This document shows positions 44,926 to 57,349 of a stretch of 64,000 bases of DNA, one piece after another. A program made the translations under genes and the position numbers. The notes beneath the pieces were generated by a model. It was given only the letters and a program-made list of their open reading frames with translations, was not told where the DNA came from and did no database searches. Source of the DNA: Saxidomus purpurata (Eukaryota; Mollusca; Bivalvia; Venerida; Veneridae); the NCBI GenBank assembly GCA_022818135.1, contig JAFMSR010000002.1, positions 23,087,677-23,151,676 on the forward strand, in the 5' to 3' direction. Position 1 is the first letter of the stretch; every line of letters starts with the position of its first letter.

Positions 44926-46063
44926 AAAATATCGTCATTTTTTAATTATGAATTATAACTTTCTTATATTGCCACTGCAATTGACGATTTATCTCCAAAT
45001 GTTGATATAAGACAATCAATTATAAAAAGCCTAAACCTAAATAAAAATTGCTGAGCTGATGACATTTTTACTTTTTTTATAAAATAAACCCTAAATTGTG
45101 ATACTTTTATTAAAGTTATATTACCCTTCAAAATGACCATATTGAGTTATGGTCAAGAATGATGCTGAACACACAGTGGATGCTTTACAGTTATGTAAGA
45201 AATGAGTTTAACCAAGATATTTCTCTTAGTGACAGACACAAATTGAGATATACATGATATACATAATCGAAAGGGCGGATTTTTTATTTTTGACTATTTC
45301 CTCTATATTCAATGTGAATGAAACTATCATACAGATCCATATTTTTTATAGCTGCGGCAATGTTCATTATTCTAGGAGTATATATCATTGATTAATGTTC
45401 TATTTAAAATAATGGTGGTCACTTTGAACGGTAATATCACGTTGGAAAGCGTGTCATTTCCAAAGATTTTGAATTGTTCTAAGATGTTTAATTGATTACG
45501 TAGTCATCAATAAGTGTTATGATTTACTGATTATAATTGCATCACAACTTAATTGTTTTACTGTTCACAAAAAACTTGAAGGATCAAAAACAAGTTCCTA
45601 TAGATATTTTTCGCACGTGATTTGATTAGATGCATTGATTATAGTAAATGTAATTACATTTGATACCTTTTACGGGGACCTTTAAGTCAGAGTCAAGTAA
45701 AAAACCTTTATTACGCTCATTTCATGCAAAAACGAACACCTGGCATGTGAAAGAACCAGGGGTGTCTCTGGAATTGGGACGCTTTCTGTATCTTGCACTA
45801 TCCTCCGAAATCCTAAAACGTTCTCATTGAGACAATTATATGCAAATAAAGCCATTTTGGATGCATATGTATTCAAACTTAAAAACATGGACCACGTCAA
45901 ACATGATCTTGTTGTATTTCTATGATGTTCATTTAATCTCTAAATTCACCATTCTCATTGAACTTGAAGGAACAAAGAGGCACATATTTGAAGCTAACTT
46001 TCTCTAGTATGTTCCTATATATCTGACAGATGTAAGTAACTTGTGTTTTCAATACATTTGTAG

Positions 46064-46140
46064 GGGCGGTCTGTGCAACAGCGTAACACCAAGGCTTTTC
46101 ATCAAAGCGCCAGAAGTTTTTAACATCACAGACAATGTAG
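46064..46140 (+). pseudogene. Relic D, exon 3 (still open)
   Basis: Acceptor ATTTGTAG and donor GTAACT flank a 77-nt open exon. Compared with A, APGFF has become APEVF. It is the only exon of D without damage. Confidence 0.8.
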
Positions 46141-46429
46141 GTAACTTAGTAATTCAGTTTCATGCATGGTCCACTGTGTAATGCCTATGTATTTTATAAT
46201 TTTTTGTTTATGCGTCGCTAGACGAGAAAACTATTTCATGCTCAAATTGATGAATTCGAGCATAAGAAAAATTTCTAAATCAATGGGCAGAATTTCGACC
46301 TTCCTAGAACTAGACACATCGATTAAGAGAACTATATAACTCAGTCCTTGCCTCTCGGAAACTTAGTATATGACATGGACATATTATATAAATATGATAA
46401 ATGGTTGTCTTACTGTGAATATGATTACA

Positions 46430-46514
46430 AAAAAAAAAAAAAAAAAATCAAACGGGGCAGTACCCTCTGCATACGATTCCCACAGCACCCAAAAATACCC
46501 ACCAACACACACCC

Positions 46515-46566
<52 letters not shown>

Positions 46567-46610
46567 ACACACATGCACGCTCAACCCACACACCATACAA
46601 ATGTCAAAAT
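46430..46610 (-). mobile_element. Microsatellite-bearing element with poly-C core
   Basis: An A-run and ATCAAACGGGGCAGTACCC, CCCACAGCACCC and ACACACACC frame a run of about 51 C residues (46516-46566) where other copies have (CA)n. It lies in intron 3 of relic D and is absent from A and B. Confidence 0.6.
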
Positions 46611-46743
46611 AGACAAATAATGAATGGGAGAGTAATTCATTGTAAAATACCGTCACGTCAATTGTAATGAACTGTGAAACACATCTAAGCGTTCTCCAAG
46701 TTTCTATATTATGTATCGTTATATAGCTTAGGAGTCGGCATTG

Positions 46744-47257
46744 GTTAAAGGGAAAGGCAAGCCAGAAAATAGTTTAACTTCCAATTGAAGAACGCTTTAA
46801 GAGGAACACACTGTTGAAAGAATTTCAAAATTCGAAGTATCAAATGTGAAGATATTGCAGATTAAAAATTAAAAAAATTAAAGCTTATGGAAGCGGCCAT
46901 TTTGAAAATTTATAATGTCATAGAACAGCAATTAAATATTTATGCAAGTATTACTGCTAAGTTAAAAACAGCAGCTTCAAATGTATATAAAATATGGCAA
47001 CCTATATGACACTTAATTAATGTAACCAACTTCAGGTGAAAAACAATCATGAAAAAAGAGGAAATGAGGTTCAAAATTAAATTTTTAAAAAGGGGCGTGT
47101 CTAATAGTATGTCTAATTTGTATATTTACTAAATGCTTTATTTCTCATAGCTCTTTTACTTTTTATTCGATTTCAAAAATTATTCCAACTATGTGTTTAT
47201 GTTAACAAGCTCTTTAATTTCAGGCTAAGTTATATTTTGACTTTCGTTTCCCTTTAA
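46744..47257. mobile_element. TTAA-flanked MITE, AGGGAAAGGCAAG family, copy 2
   Basis: GGTTAAAGGGAAAGGCAAG at the left and TTTCGTTTCCCTTTAAGTG at the right give inverted ends and a TTAA duplication. Gene A (GGTTTTGTGACC near 24950) and gene B (GGTTATGTGACC near 42028) show the uninterrupted site. It sits in intron 3 of relic D. Confidence 0.8.
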
Positions 47258-47418
47258 GTGCCCATATAACTATAATGATAATGTATTAGAGATAACAGTT
47301 AACAGAACAGTGAACATGTACAAGAACCTTCAACATATGAGGATACGTGACTATAATGCTAACCGCTATAAATGCTGTAGTTTTTATAATCCAATACTTT
47401 CTTTCTATAATAAACAAG

Positions 47419-47593
47419 GAGACACTGTTAGTGGTCATCTCATATGTGTCGCAATAACTTGAAGATCCATGGTTAAGCATAGGAACGAGACTTCCTCTGC
47501 CCCCAAAGGGTGTTGTAGCCGCCTTTGAGAACATTCTGCGCAATAGATTTGGTGATACCGTTGGCGAGTGAACAAAAGTACCCCATGCAATGC
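47419..47593 (+). pseudogene. Relic D, exon 4 with 59-bp deletion
   Basis: The acceptor and the donor GTAAGT are kept. The deletion joins the IVVA region to the E-D-P-W codons out of frame. This removes the second lipocalin block and two Cys codons. Confidence 0.82.
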
Positions 47594-47609
47594 GTAAGTC
47601 GTTTCAAAT

Positions 47610-48220
47610 CTTGTTAGCTCACTTAGCTGAGCTTTTATGACCACTCACCTTCGGGCGTCCGTCGTAGGTCGTGTCGTTAGTCATCCGTCCGTCATTTCCT
47701 TCAAACGACATCTTCTCTAAAGCCACCGGGCAAATGTTGTTGCCACTTGGCAGGGATGTTCCTTGCATAAATTCTCAAATTATCAAAGTTTTTCAAGTTC
47801 TCGGCCATGGCACTGGAAAGGAACTAAATATTAATGACTCAGAGCTTAGGTATGAAGCATGTGCATTGTTTAGTTGACCTCTACCAAGATTGATTCAGAT
47901 CATGAATGTCCATATTATCATTAAGACTAACATCCTCGGCGTGACACTTAATTTTACATAAATGTTATAAAGGAACACTTAAAATCTTGTGGCTCTAGAA
48001 TGTTTAGGCCCAGAGGTAACAAATATCAAGGATTACATAGCATTACATAATGATCCTGTACAACGCATGTTTAAATCTGAGCCCAAAGGGCAACAATTGA
48101 CTTTATGCTATTGATGACCTTGTACATGCCATGGTAGCCGGTCAGCGATATAATTTTTTGAATTACATTACAGAACAGCTCATCTTTTTAATTACAACGT
48201 TTGAGCGAATAGTCATTGAA
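47610..48220 (+). mobile_element. Repeat insertion in intron 4 of relic D
   Basis: It starts near GTTAGCTCACTTAGCTGAGC, then GTCCGTCGTAGG and CATTTCCTTCAAACGACATC, a bivalve-type repeat opening known to me from memory. Genes A and B have no such sequence between exon 4 and exon 5. The exact ends are uncertain. Confidence 0.55.
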
Positions 48221-48554
48221 TACTAGTTTGATAAGTCTTCACAGATAAAATACGTTTGCATGGGAACGATAGTTTTCTTAAGATATTATAAATACATACG
48301 TTTGTACATAGTTGTAAATTTAACATTTCAGCATGTTTGCCATAACTTCCAAATGAATGTATCCGGTTTCTCTTTTTTAATGTAATTCCATTCTGCTCTT
48401 TATTAAACAAATCTTTTATTAATATTTTCATTAATGATGACTTTTCAAACAAATATTGTTCGCACTTTTGTTTCGGCATATTGTCCATCTTTATGAATGT
48501 GACAGTTTGCAAAACTGTCGGTAGCGTATTTGAAACCACCAGATTTGATTAATT

Positions 48555-49170
48555 ACAGTAAGAAATAGAGGATAGTTGTTTGTTTTTGTGTAAGATGTAA
48601 CTTTATTTCATCTAGTGAGCCGAGAAATTAGTATTCTCACGAGTGGCGAAGATACTGCTATCGAAGCTCACGAGATGAAATAAAATTACATCTTACACAA
48701 AAAACTGACAAAGTTTCTTTTTATTTTATGCATTACTGCAACAAAATAAATTACCGGCATTTTGAATTTGTCAAAATTATAATTCCCACTTGTAGTCCAA
48801 AAACCTGACCAAAGTACAGGTGATCAAATTACTATGCACAGAAGAAAATTGTGCCAAAATATATCATCCACAAAATATCTATTGGGGATATTTTCTTAAA
48901 AAAATCATCTTTATGGTAAATGTGAACGCTATAAGAACTGTCAAATAAAAACTAAATAACTAAACAAAAATGAAAAAAAAGGAAAGGAAGTAATGGAAAA
49001 TGGTTTGGAAAATGTAAGGGATGTAATCTCAAGAAAAGAGAGTAGTTATGGCAGTTTTTTCTCAAAACAGTGAAACATAAAAATGATATTTTCACTGCTT
49101 TGAAACAGTGAAATATAGAATTTTATTTCACTGATATATTTCAAAATTTTACTGGAAAGCATGAAATAAA
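48555..49170. mobile_element. Insertion with terminal hairpin downstream of relic D
   Basis: The flank of B reads CAGTAAGAAAAGATAATATTC (near 43150) without a break. Here about 610 bp separates CAGTAAGAAA from AGATAATAATAG. It contains a hairpin at 48582-48704 (TTTTTGTGTAAGATGTAA mirrored by TTACATCTTACACAAAAA) and later several CAGTGAAATA stretches. Confidence 0.55.
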
Positions 49171-49679
49171 AGATAATAATAGCCAAGTAAATACTTAACA
49201 TTATAAGCCCCCGTAAGAGATTTTATATTGCTACTTGCTCACAGATGCTATTATATAAAATTGAGAAAACTTGTAAGACATATATTTTTGCCAGTCGCTA
49301 ATGACTGTTTTGTCTTCCACACTCGCGGAATAATTTTATATGATTGTATATTAGAAATAACTTAATAAAATCACATTTTACTGCTTAGTGCATGTATATA
49401 AATCTAGATCAGTAAAAATTAATTACATTGTATTCGCTGAAAATTTATGTTGAGGATTTCACATAAATAACACCTGCAGTTTGTCGTTAATGTAAATCGT
49501 TTACTTCTAGGTATGAGAGAGACATAAAATATACTTTTTTCCAATTGATTTCGCTAACCACACTAACGAGTAGGCCTACCAGTTTTGTGACAAACGTTTA
49601 ATTTGGTGTCTGTTTTTATTTTATTTCTTAAATCAGAAGGCCATAAATGCCCTATATCGCTCACCTTAGAACCATTGAT

Positions 49680-50460
49680 CCCACGTATCCAGTTTTGAAC
49701 TTAATTCACTTACTAATGGTCAAGAAAATGGGTATTCAATGTGACTTCTAAAGTGTTCACATGGTTTTTCTATGATTTGATCTGGTGACTTAGTTTTGAT
49801 CCCATGTAACGCATTTTTGAACCTCACAAAGATATCACCAAGACAAACATTCTGACAAAATGCTTATCATTATCGAGTACAAAATGAGGCTGTTAGAATG
49901 TTCACAATGTTTTTCTTTGCGTTGACCTAGTACCCTACTTTTTAACCCAACGTGACCCAGTTTCAAACTAGCCAAGAATTCATAAAGACAAACATTCTGA
50001 CAAATGCGTTTAATGATTGCGTACAAAATGTAGCGTCAAGAATGTTCTAAAGGATTTTCTATGATTTAACCGTGTGAATTAGTTCTTGATCTCACATAAC
50101 CAAGTTTAAAAAGTTATTTAGAGTTCAACAATACTTACAGACTATTTTTCAAGACATATAGGTACAAATTGTGACTTCACAACCTTTTCTATGAGTTGAC
50201 CGGTTGACCGGTTTTAGGATGGGTTGAACTCAAATATGACCTGGTGACCTATTTTTGACCTCAAGTGATGCAGATTGAATGTTAATATTATCATTAAGAC
50301 AAACATCCTGGCTAATTTTCATAATGCTTGGACTTGTAGTGTGTCTCTAGAATGTTTACAAGGTAACAAACGTCAAGATTACGACATACGGCACACAGAC
50401 GCAGGACATCTGACAATCACAATCAATTAATTTTGACCACTTCGTGCTCAGGTAAGCTAT
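49680..50460. repeat. TGACCT-rich tandem modules, copy 2
   Basis: Five or so diverged modules of about 130-140 bp with ACAAACATTCTGACAAA, TGTTCACA-GG-TTTTCTATG and GATTTGA. The last part aligns with 1-480. Confidence 0.6.
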
Positions 50461-50469
50461 GAAACAACA

Positions 50470-52500
50470 GAACATCATCCAATTAAACAACGGTTGACGA
50501 ATAAAGTGAAAAGGAATCTTCCAACGCGTGTACCCGGCGATGATTTTAAATTTAAAAATATCAGACCGTTTGTACATGTTACAAAACACATGTAACGCGA
50601 GTAACGTCTCGATTTATGAATATCAAGAATTTCATGATCATTTTAATACGACGACTTCCAATATTAATCGACATGCGACGGCATGTGCAGCAGGTACTTT
50701 CGTACGTATGACAATCATACTTACAGACTTGCCCATAAGGATCAGACGATGTTCTTGGAACATTACGAATTGCGCCGACTTACCATTATCATGATTGAAA
50801 ACTTTACATGAGTCAATATTTGGTAAAAATCGTTGTTGCGTGGTTAAGTGTAAGACTCTATATAACTTCTCTTAGAACGGGTTTCCATGTTTGCTTTTTT
50901 TAAAACAAAACTGTTTAAAAAGTAAACATTCTGCAGACTGTCGTGTCATAAATTAAGCTGTACAATTTATTTTATTATTGTTTGAGCGTTTTCACAATTG
51001 TACTAGAAGCACATTTGCTATAGTATTACAGCAAAGTGGTTGAGGATAATAATGTTTGGGTTGTTAACAACTAAGAAAGAAAACTGAACGAAGTTCGACT
51101 TACTTTAAGCGGATGTGCGTCAAGACTGGATATAATTTATAGTGCTTATAGTTGCCAAACGAATTTCTTTGGTTTTTGGTGTAATCTTGAGCTGCTTAAA
51201 CGTGTCTAAGGTAAGCTAATATGATGAACAATATTAGAATTTGTGTTTGCATGTTCAGGTGCCTATTATAACCTCTCAACTTGAAATACCGGTGATCAGA
51301 GGTAAATAGATATTCTAATCCCTGTTGCATTGCCCAATCACCCATTTTGACAAGTTACCAGGCTTTTTTCTAAGCAGCTTGTAAAATTTCATTTACAAAA
51401 ATAAGGGCGCTTTAATTCTACCATGATGTTTGACGAAATTATAAAAGATGACGAAGAGCTTCATTACCATGTTTAAAATATGCCTTCCCCTTTTTTTTTG
51501 TGACAGGGCGAAAATATTTTGGAATCTACTATACGATCATTTGTTTAACTTTTTGCAATTAACATAACGCGACATGTCATAAAATATCTAGCGAGGCAAG
51601 TCTTTAACTACGACACTTAAATGCACATTGTCCTCTAAGGGTTTTAATTTTCACATGCAATTGAATTAAAATGTCTCAATTTAGTTTATGTTTAATCAAG
51701 TAGATGGTTATTATCATTGTATATTTAACTAAGTAAGAGGCAGTAAGATAAACAAGGCATAGTAATATTGGTCTGTTAAAGTTAGCTCCCTTTTCCACTG
51801 TAATATAAATCTAATTTCAGTCGAACGTTCTGTGATTCTCTCATTCTTGTAATAGATATTAATGGATCTGGTCAACTACATGTAAATACCATTTTAGTTT
51901 CGACTTTGTCTCCCCGTAATTGTGTTTACGCTGCCCGTCTGTCAGGCTGTCACACTTCGTTTCCGCTCAATAACTTGAGATTCATTTTACCAACAGTTTT
52001 CAAACTTCATAGGTTGACTGGCCTTACTGGGTAAATGATTACCATTGGTTTATGAATAAATAGTTCAAAGATCAAGGTTACAGTGACCTGAACTTTGAAA
52101 ATCGTTTCTGCTCAATAGCTTAAAATCGACAGTCTTTAAACTTCATATGTTGATTCGTCTTACAAAAAAATGATCCCTGTTGGTTTTTTTTGGTCAGTAG
52201 AACAAAGGTCAATATCAAAGTGGCTTATAAGTTAAATCCCTCATAGATATTCAGTGGGGGAGGCATGCGTTGAAAACAGTTTTATTTGGATCTCGAAATT
52301 ACATAAAGATAATTCTTCAGATATTTGATAGTGGTTGCAGGGTTTTTAGCATGTCAGCTCACTTATAGTCAATAGCTTTTCAATGCAGTGTACATCTATA
52401 AACTTTACATATTGGAAACTATTTAAAGAACCAGTCTATAATGTTTTTCTACTGAATAACTGGAAATAAGTCTGTCCGACATTATGGATCGTTTACATGT
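50470..52500. repeat. Segmental duplication block, copy 2
   Basis: Colinear with 480-2480. It carries about 170 bp extra at 51255-51420 (CATGTTCAGGTGCC to AATAAGGGCG) that is also present, inverted, in 57400-57600. No conserved ORF. Confidence 0.7.
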
Positions 52501-54200
52501 TTAACATCCAAGAAGCAAACCATATTAGTTTCTTCCACGAGCACGAGGTAAAGATCGAAAGATCCGTCACTGAGGGTAACTGTTTTGGCGGGACGAGGCA
52601 CTGCAGATTCGCACTCTATATATCAGTTAAAGATTATCCTAATTTATGGAGTTAGGTAGAGGTTGTGGTATCACCCATTATTATTCAACTTTACAATATT
52701 ACACACTGTTTTAGATCAATTGCACACATGATATGAAACAGGTAGAGCTAATACAAAGCATAACTGAGCCAAACTGAGAGGGCCAATACGGAGAAGTTAC
52801 TTCCGTTAGAATTTTAAACGACGCCATTTTTTTGCATTACATTTTTAGACTCCTGCTGATATCTTATTTCAAGTTGAATAAATTTAAAATTGTTATTATT
52901 ACAAGAACATTTATAATATTGTTTTTCTCGCTTACCAGACAGAAAAATCTCTATTTTTAGCAGTGATGGAAAATATTATCTCACATAGGGTTACCCCATA
53001 CTCCGCGTACGAACTGCTTAAAAATCGAAAATGACTGTAACATTTTTATTTTTGAAAACGACATAGGGTTATGGGTATTCATTTTCTTAGTTAGATCTTT
53101 TTCCATCCATCTATAGCATTTTCGAAGTAAAATTCGAGAAAAAGTTTATTTTCATTTGTTCATCTCAATCCTTTATTTACACTTATTTCTTCTTACTTTT
53201 GTGAAAATGCGATTCAAACGGTGTGAAAATAAATCTACCATGTCCACTGAGTTGTGGATAAGGAAATCCTACCCTCCGGTTGAGATACGTCAAAAAGAAA
53301 AAAACACTCGACAGAACCTCGTTTTTGAGACGTATCTCAGCCCTTGTTAACATATAGTGGCATTTAAAGAAATATAAACGTTAATAGCAACCATCGTTAT
53401 CTTTAATTAAACATTTATCACTGACTTATACTAATAAGATAATGAACACTGACATAGTTTTGACCAAAATATATGGATCTGTATAACAGTTTAATTCCCA
53501 TTGAATACAGATGAAGTATCTGTTTTGACAATGTAAGTCAAAAATTGAAAATCCATCATTTCTGTGTAGTATATTATCATTTATAATGGTCAATAAGAGA
53601 TAATATCGTATACCTGTCACAAATACTTTATCCTGATTGGATGATAGCGTTCACGTGCCGGGTCTGCAAAAGTATGTGTAGACCTGGAAAATGTTGTGTA
53701 GACCTGCACAGATTTTAAAACGTCATTTCTGTAATATTGTCGCGTAATTTTCACTACTTTTAATGATGCATACGATATAATAATTTTAGACTAATGCTTC
53801 GTCCTCGGTCAATATCACTTTTAACAGGTCCGCAAAACTATATATTGACCTCAAAATTAGTCTATAATTGTATTTTAAGTCGATATAAGATGTTTTTGAC
53901 ATGTTTTAAAAGCATCTTTTAAGTTTCAGGTCAGCTGTCCATAATCGCTACAATTGAACTTTATATATATTTCCACACAAATATATCCAGTTTCTCTGAA
54001 CAGAAAATTACAAAAAGTATTTTCAGGGACTACACTACAGAGTTTTTTATTAACATCAAAATGAAACGGTATGTTTATTATTACATTCGATTTCAACCGT
54101 CGTGTAAAATCATTTTTACCATAGGTTCATTGCATAAGAGATGTGTTATGAGATCCAAATTTTATCATTACTTTTCTGCCGGAACATAAGTGAGTGTTTA
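52500..54200. other. Repeat-derived flank, no gene
   Basis: 52540-52600 matches 60950-61040. 52780-53245 is the inverse of 39480-39780. 53249-53345 is half of the hairpin at 39346-39480. 53345-53450 matches 44222-44330. The remainder is AT-rich. Confidence 0.5.
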
Positions 54201-54278
54201 ACTAAAACCAAAACCATTTTCTTCCAATTTAAAATCTCTTCAAGGTAATTTCCCACCTACTTGCCTGAGACTTAAGCT

Positions 54279-54346
54279 GGGGTTCGTTTTGGGGAGGCTG
54301 CGTTTTTGGTACGTGGCATTCCCTGTTTGATATTATTTTTGTTTTT
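54279..54346 (+). mobile_element. Truncated microsatellite-bearing element with target duplication
   Basis: GGGGTTCGTTTTGGGGAGGC to TTGATATTATTTTTG, followed by a T-run, is flanked by TTAAGCT on both sides. The homologous sequence at 8240-8256 reads GGTTTAACCTATC without it. The (GT)n part and the other end are missing, so the copy is truncated. Confidence 0.75.
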
Positions 54347-54749
54347 AAGCTATCATTTAAAAAAAACACGTTTGTAACATATTTTAGCAAACGTATACAG
54401 TAGATACTTTACATTTGAGTAAAAACTATAAATGTGTAACTTCTACATATTGATCAATTAAAGCATTCCGCAAACCGATAGTGTGAAGCATTTGAGTTAT
54501 TATACTTACATATATACCTGACATTAATCAATCAAATAACAAGCATGATAAAGCAGTCAAAAATTATTTGCAAGAATAATTATGTGTCGCCCTTTTGATA
54601 AATGAATTAGGCCATGTGGTTCGTATAAACACGTCACCTTTTAAACTATGTAAACTGCATACGTACTCATAAAAACTGCCGCTTTAATAGCTATCGTTAT
54701 CCCCGAGTTATTTCCTTAACGTTGCTTTCCGAATAAATGTTAACGCTAT

Positions 54750-55620
54750 TTTTAGTATCGGTGGATTTAAAAGTAGAAATTTCAGCTTTTCTGTTCAGTG
54801 TTCTACATTAACATGCAATGGAGAAATGTAAACAAATAGCTGATCTGAGCAGAGGATGTATTTACTCACACTATTAAACCTTATAAAAATGGTTGGTAAT
54901 CACAAAAGCAAGCAGATGATTTTAGCTCTTGAGCTGACCTGGGGCTTCTTTACGTTTTTCAAAGCACTTTGGAATCAGTTGAAAATTATTCCACCTCCTG
55001 GATCATTTCTTCTCACTTTCTTTATATTCCATGACTTTCATTCATATTCTCCCTTTTTAGAAAATTTAAAGATAAATACTACATTTCACACCTCACTCAT
55101 AGAGTCAAATTTTGCACAGGGCCTGATTTTGTGTAACTTCCTACAATATAAATACATTGTGGTAAAATGAATATGTCAGCACCCAATTAAGATAAGAGTC
55201 ACAAAATTAATTTGTAATTAGATGCCATCAGCATGCAGGTCTGGTTTGTGTATTTCCAGACATGAAACTGATACATGTGTCAGAAAAAAGAGGGAAATTA
55301 TCACAGCAGTTCAAAACACAATACAATGTATATGCATGTAGCTGATGAAGAATGAAGTTTATATTTAAATCATTGCAGAAAAAGACATGTATTGTTTATA
55401 TCAAAAGAGAGTAAAGGGAACTATTTGTGTTAGTTTTAATGTTCTTGATACGGATTTGAAAATTCATAGCGATGATAACACAGGATGATGTAAATTATAG
55501 AACATCAATAAAAATTAAAATGGAGAAATTACTACAATCAAAAGTAAAATCAATCTAAAAGGCTCATTCTTGGATAATAATGGATCATAATATATAATGA
55601 GACAGGATAATACTAACTGA
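54750..55620. other. Unique AT-rich stretch with one 104-codon frame
   Basis: A plus-strand open frame at 54856-55170 encodes an Ile/Phe/Leu-rich sequence with no motif I know and no repeat partner. Composition like this arises easily in AT-rich DNA. I do not call it a gene. Confidence 0.2.
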
Positions 55621-55626
55621 CCCTGC

Positions 55627-56170
55627 AGGTGCGATCCTTGCAGTGGTTTGGTAAGGATTCTTCGTCTAAGTCACATAAACATTTAAATTTTTTTATACCA
55701 ACACTGTTTATTGTTTGCCTTATTGTATCTGCATATTCATGGGCTTGACTAAGAAATAGAAGACTATCTGAACCTAGAAATAGTATCATACAACAAAACA
55801 TTATTATAGAAAGTACTGATCTGTACTATACACAGGACGGGCTTTTGAAGTAAAGTACGGACGAATGGAGGAAGAAAAGAACAAAACATTTGAACTGCAA
55901 TGGAAGTTATGTCCTGCTGTGTACTTTTGCAAGTTAGACATTTATACCAAAATTAGAAAGTTCAATACTTAATACTCGAAAAACAATTGGCAACTTGAAT
56001 AGATTTCAGCACAAAAAGATATATTTTGGATGAACTGTTTTGAAATGGCACAGCTTACCTTTGTAACAAATTTCAAAGGAAACTGTTCTGTAACTTTGTC
56101 AAAATGTAAGAAAAAGGGTCTCTGATCTGAATCATGTTTGAAAATATTGAAAAACCTGCCCCAGCGCAAC
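55627..56170 (-). other. Two possible exons of an unidentified gene
   Basis: On the minus strand, 56170-56059 is open between an acceptor CCACTAG and donor GTAAGC and encodes 37 residues (L-R-W-G-R-F-F ... L-K-F-V-T-K). A second open stretch, about 55774-55628, lies between TTTCTAG and GTCAGT and encodes about 48 residues with K-C-L-C-D-L-D and C-K-D-R-T-C-R. The phases do not join directly. I cannot name the family. These may be exons, an exon fragment carried by a repeat, or chance. Confidence 0.25.
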
Positions 56171-57340
56171 CTAGTGGTTTAAATAGTCCAGTTGCCCCTT
56201 TAATAGAGTGACTTACTTGAAATTCAAATAACGATTATTATTGATCCTGTTCTATCACATGCACTGCTTAAACTGGTAATTTATCTTCACCTGATCTTTT
56301 CTTTCCTGACAAGATTGTCGTTAAATGCTCTTTTTATATTACATTGACAAGTAAGTACTGAGCTCGAAAGACTGCGTTTGTTACAATTTTTAAAGACTCT
56401 TTAACTCGAAGTGTTAAATGAAGGCGTTTAATACATGCTGTTTATTATAGAAGAACGATGTCATATTCGTTTCAGTAAATAGTTTATTACAGTAACGATT
56501 CTGCAAACATTTAAAGACGCACTCCTTAAATTTAGCGGATTAAATTTTCCATACATGAATAATGCGTTCAACGAAATGTAAAATGATAAATAAATAGAAT
56601 TTTAAAGACATACAAAACATATATTGAAATATACCTCATTTCAGAAGTCGCTATCTACCCATATAAAAAATGAAATTAATACAAGCACCTATTTCAGAAC
56701 AAATTATTGCAACTTATATTAACTACTTTCAATGACTGCTTTAAGTAAGCGGGACTCGAACCCAGGACCACAATTTCTTTTTGTCTTTATAAAGACCTTT
56801 CGTTGTTTTAAAGGTTTTCATGAATTAATCTTCACAGTCATTGACTGAAGACTTTTAAACATGTACTTATTATGAGTAAGCATGCTCATCTAATGTGTGT
56901 GTGTGTGTGTGTGTACATCTGTGCCCATGAGTAGCACGGCTGATGTAACTGAATCCGACTCACGAAAGTTTCCCCAAACTAATCTCTAGCTGTTTAGTAC
57001 TTCATTTTGAGCGCTTTAGCAACGCAATCGCAACATAAACTAAATGAAAGTTTGCGATAATTCAAATCAATTTTCATTTCCTTAACATTAATTTTCATAT
57101 TTTGATCACAAATTTACATCTTGTACTTGAGCAGTTCAGTATATTTGAATTAAGCAATTCAAATCTCACCTAGTTACTGACATTACCTAGACATTCAAAC
57201 TAAAGATTGATCTGGTCTGTCTTGCACTACTTTCCCACAGCGCATGTTTACAGTTGTTATTCGCACATAGCACAGTTAAATTGTCTGCAGTGTTTGAAAT
57301 GTGGTATGCTAACTTCGGCCTAGTAGACTTTCAGTCTCCA
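56170..57340. other. No gene; MITE-like and tRNA-like fragments
   Basis: 56510-56680 resembles the centre of the 17425-17947 element. 56752-56772 (GCGGGACTCGAACCCAGGAC) is a reversed pol III B box, probably a SINE remnant. A short (GT)n tract lies at 56896-56915. Confidence 0.4.
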
Positions 57341-57349
57341 GGCCAAAAC

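Larger units (their letters stand above)
45850..48370 (+). pseudogene. Lipocalin relic D (exons 3-5, disabled)
   Basis: Exon 3 (46064-46140) is intact at 77 nt with good splice sites and encodes GGLCNSVTPR and APEVFNITDNV. Exon 4 (47419-47593) has lost 59 bp, covering the TDY block and W-G-C, which shifts the frame into a TGA. A second in-frame TGA replaces the Leu codon after G-E. Exon 5 (from 48332) has a TAA after four codons, before the final Cys. Exons 1 and 2 are absent. Intron 3 holds two mobile elements and intron 4 one. A former paralogue of A and B. Confidence 0.85.

Noticed and set aside
46348..46656. Poly-proline and poly-glycine frames
   Set aside because: They are the poly-C tract read in different frames.
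55613..55801. Reading K-C-L-C-D ... C-K-D-R-T-C as a TGF-beta receptor ectodomain or a TIR domain
   Set aside because: The cysteine spacing does not match the receptors, and the TIR resemblance is too weak to name without a search.
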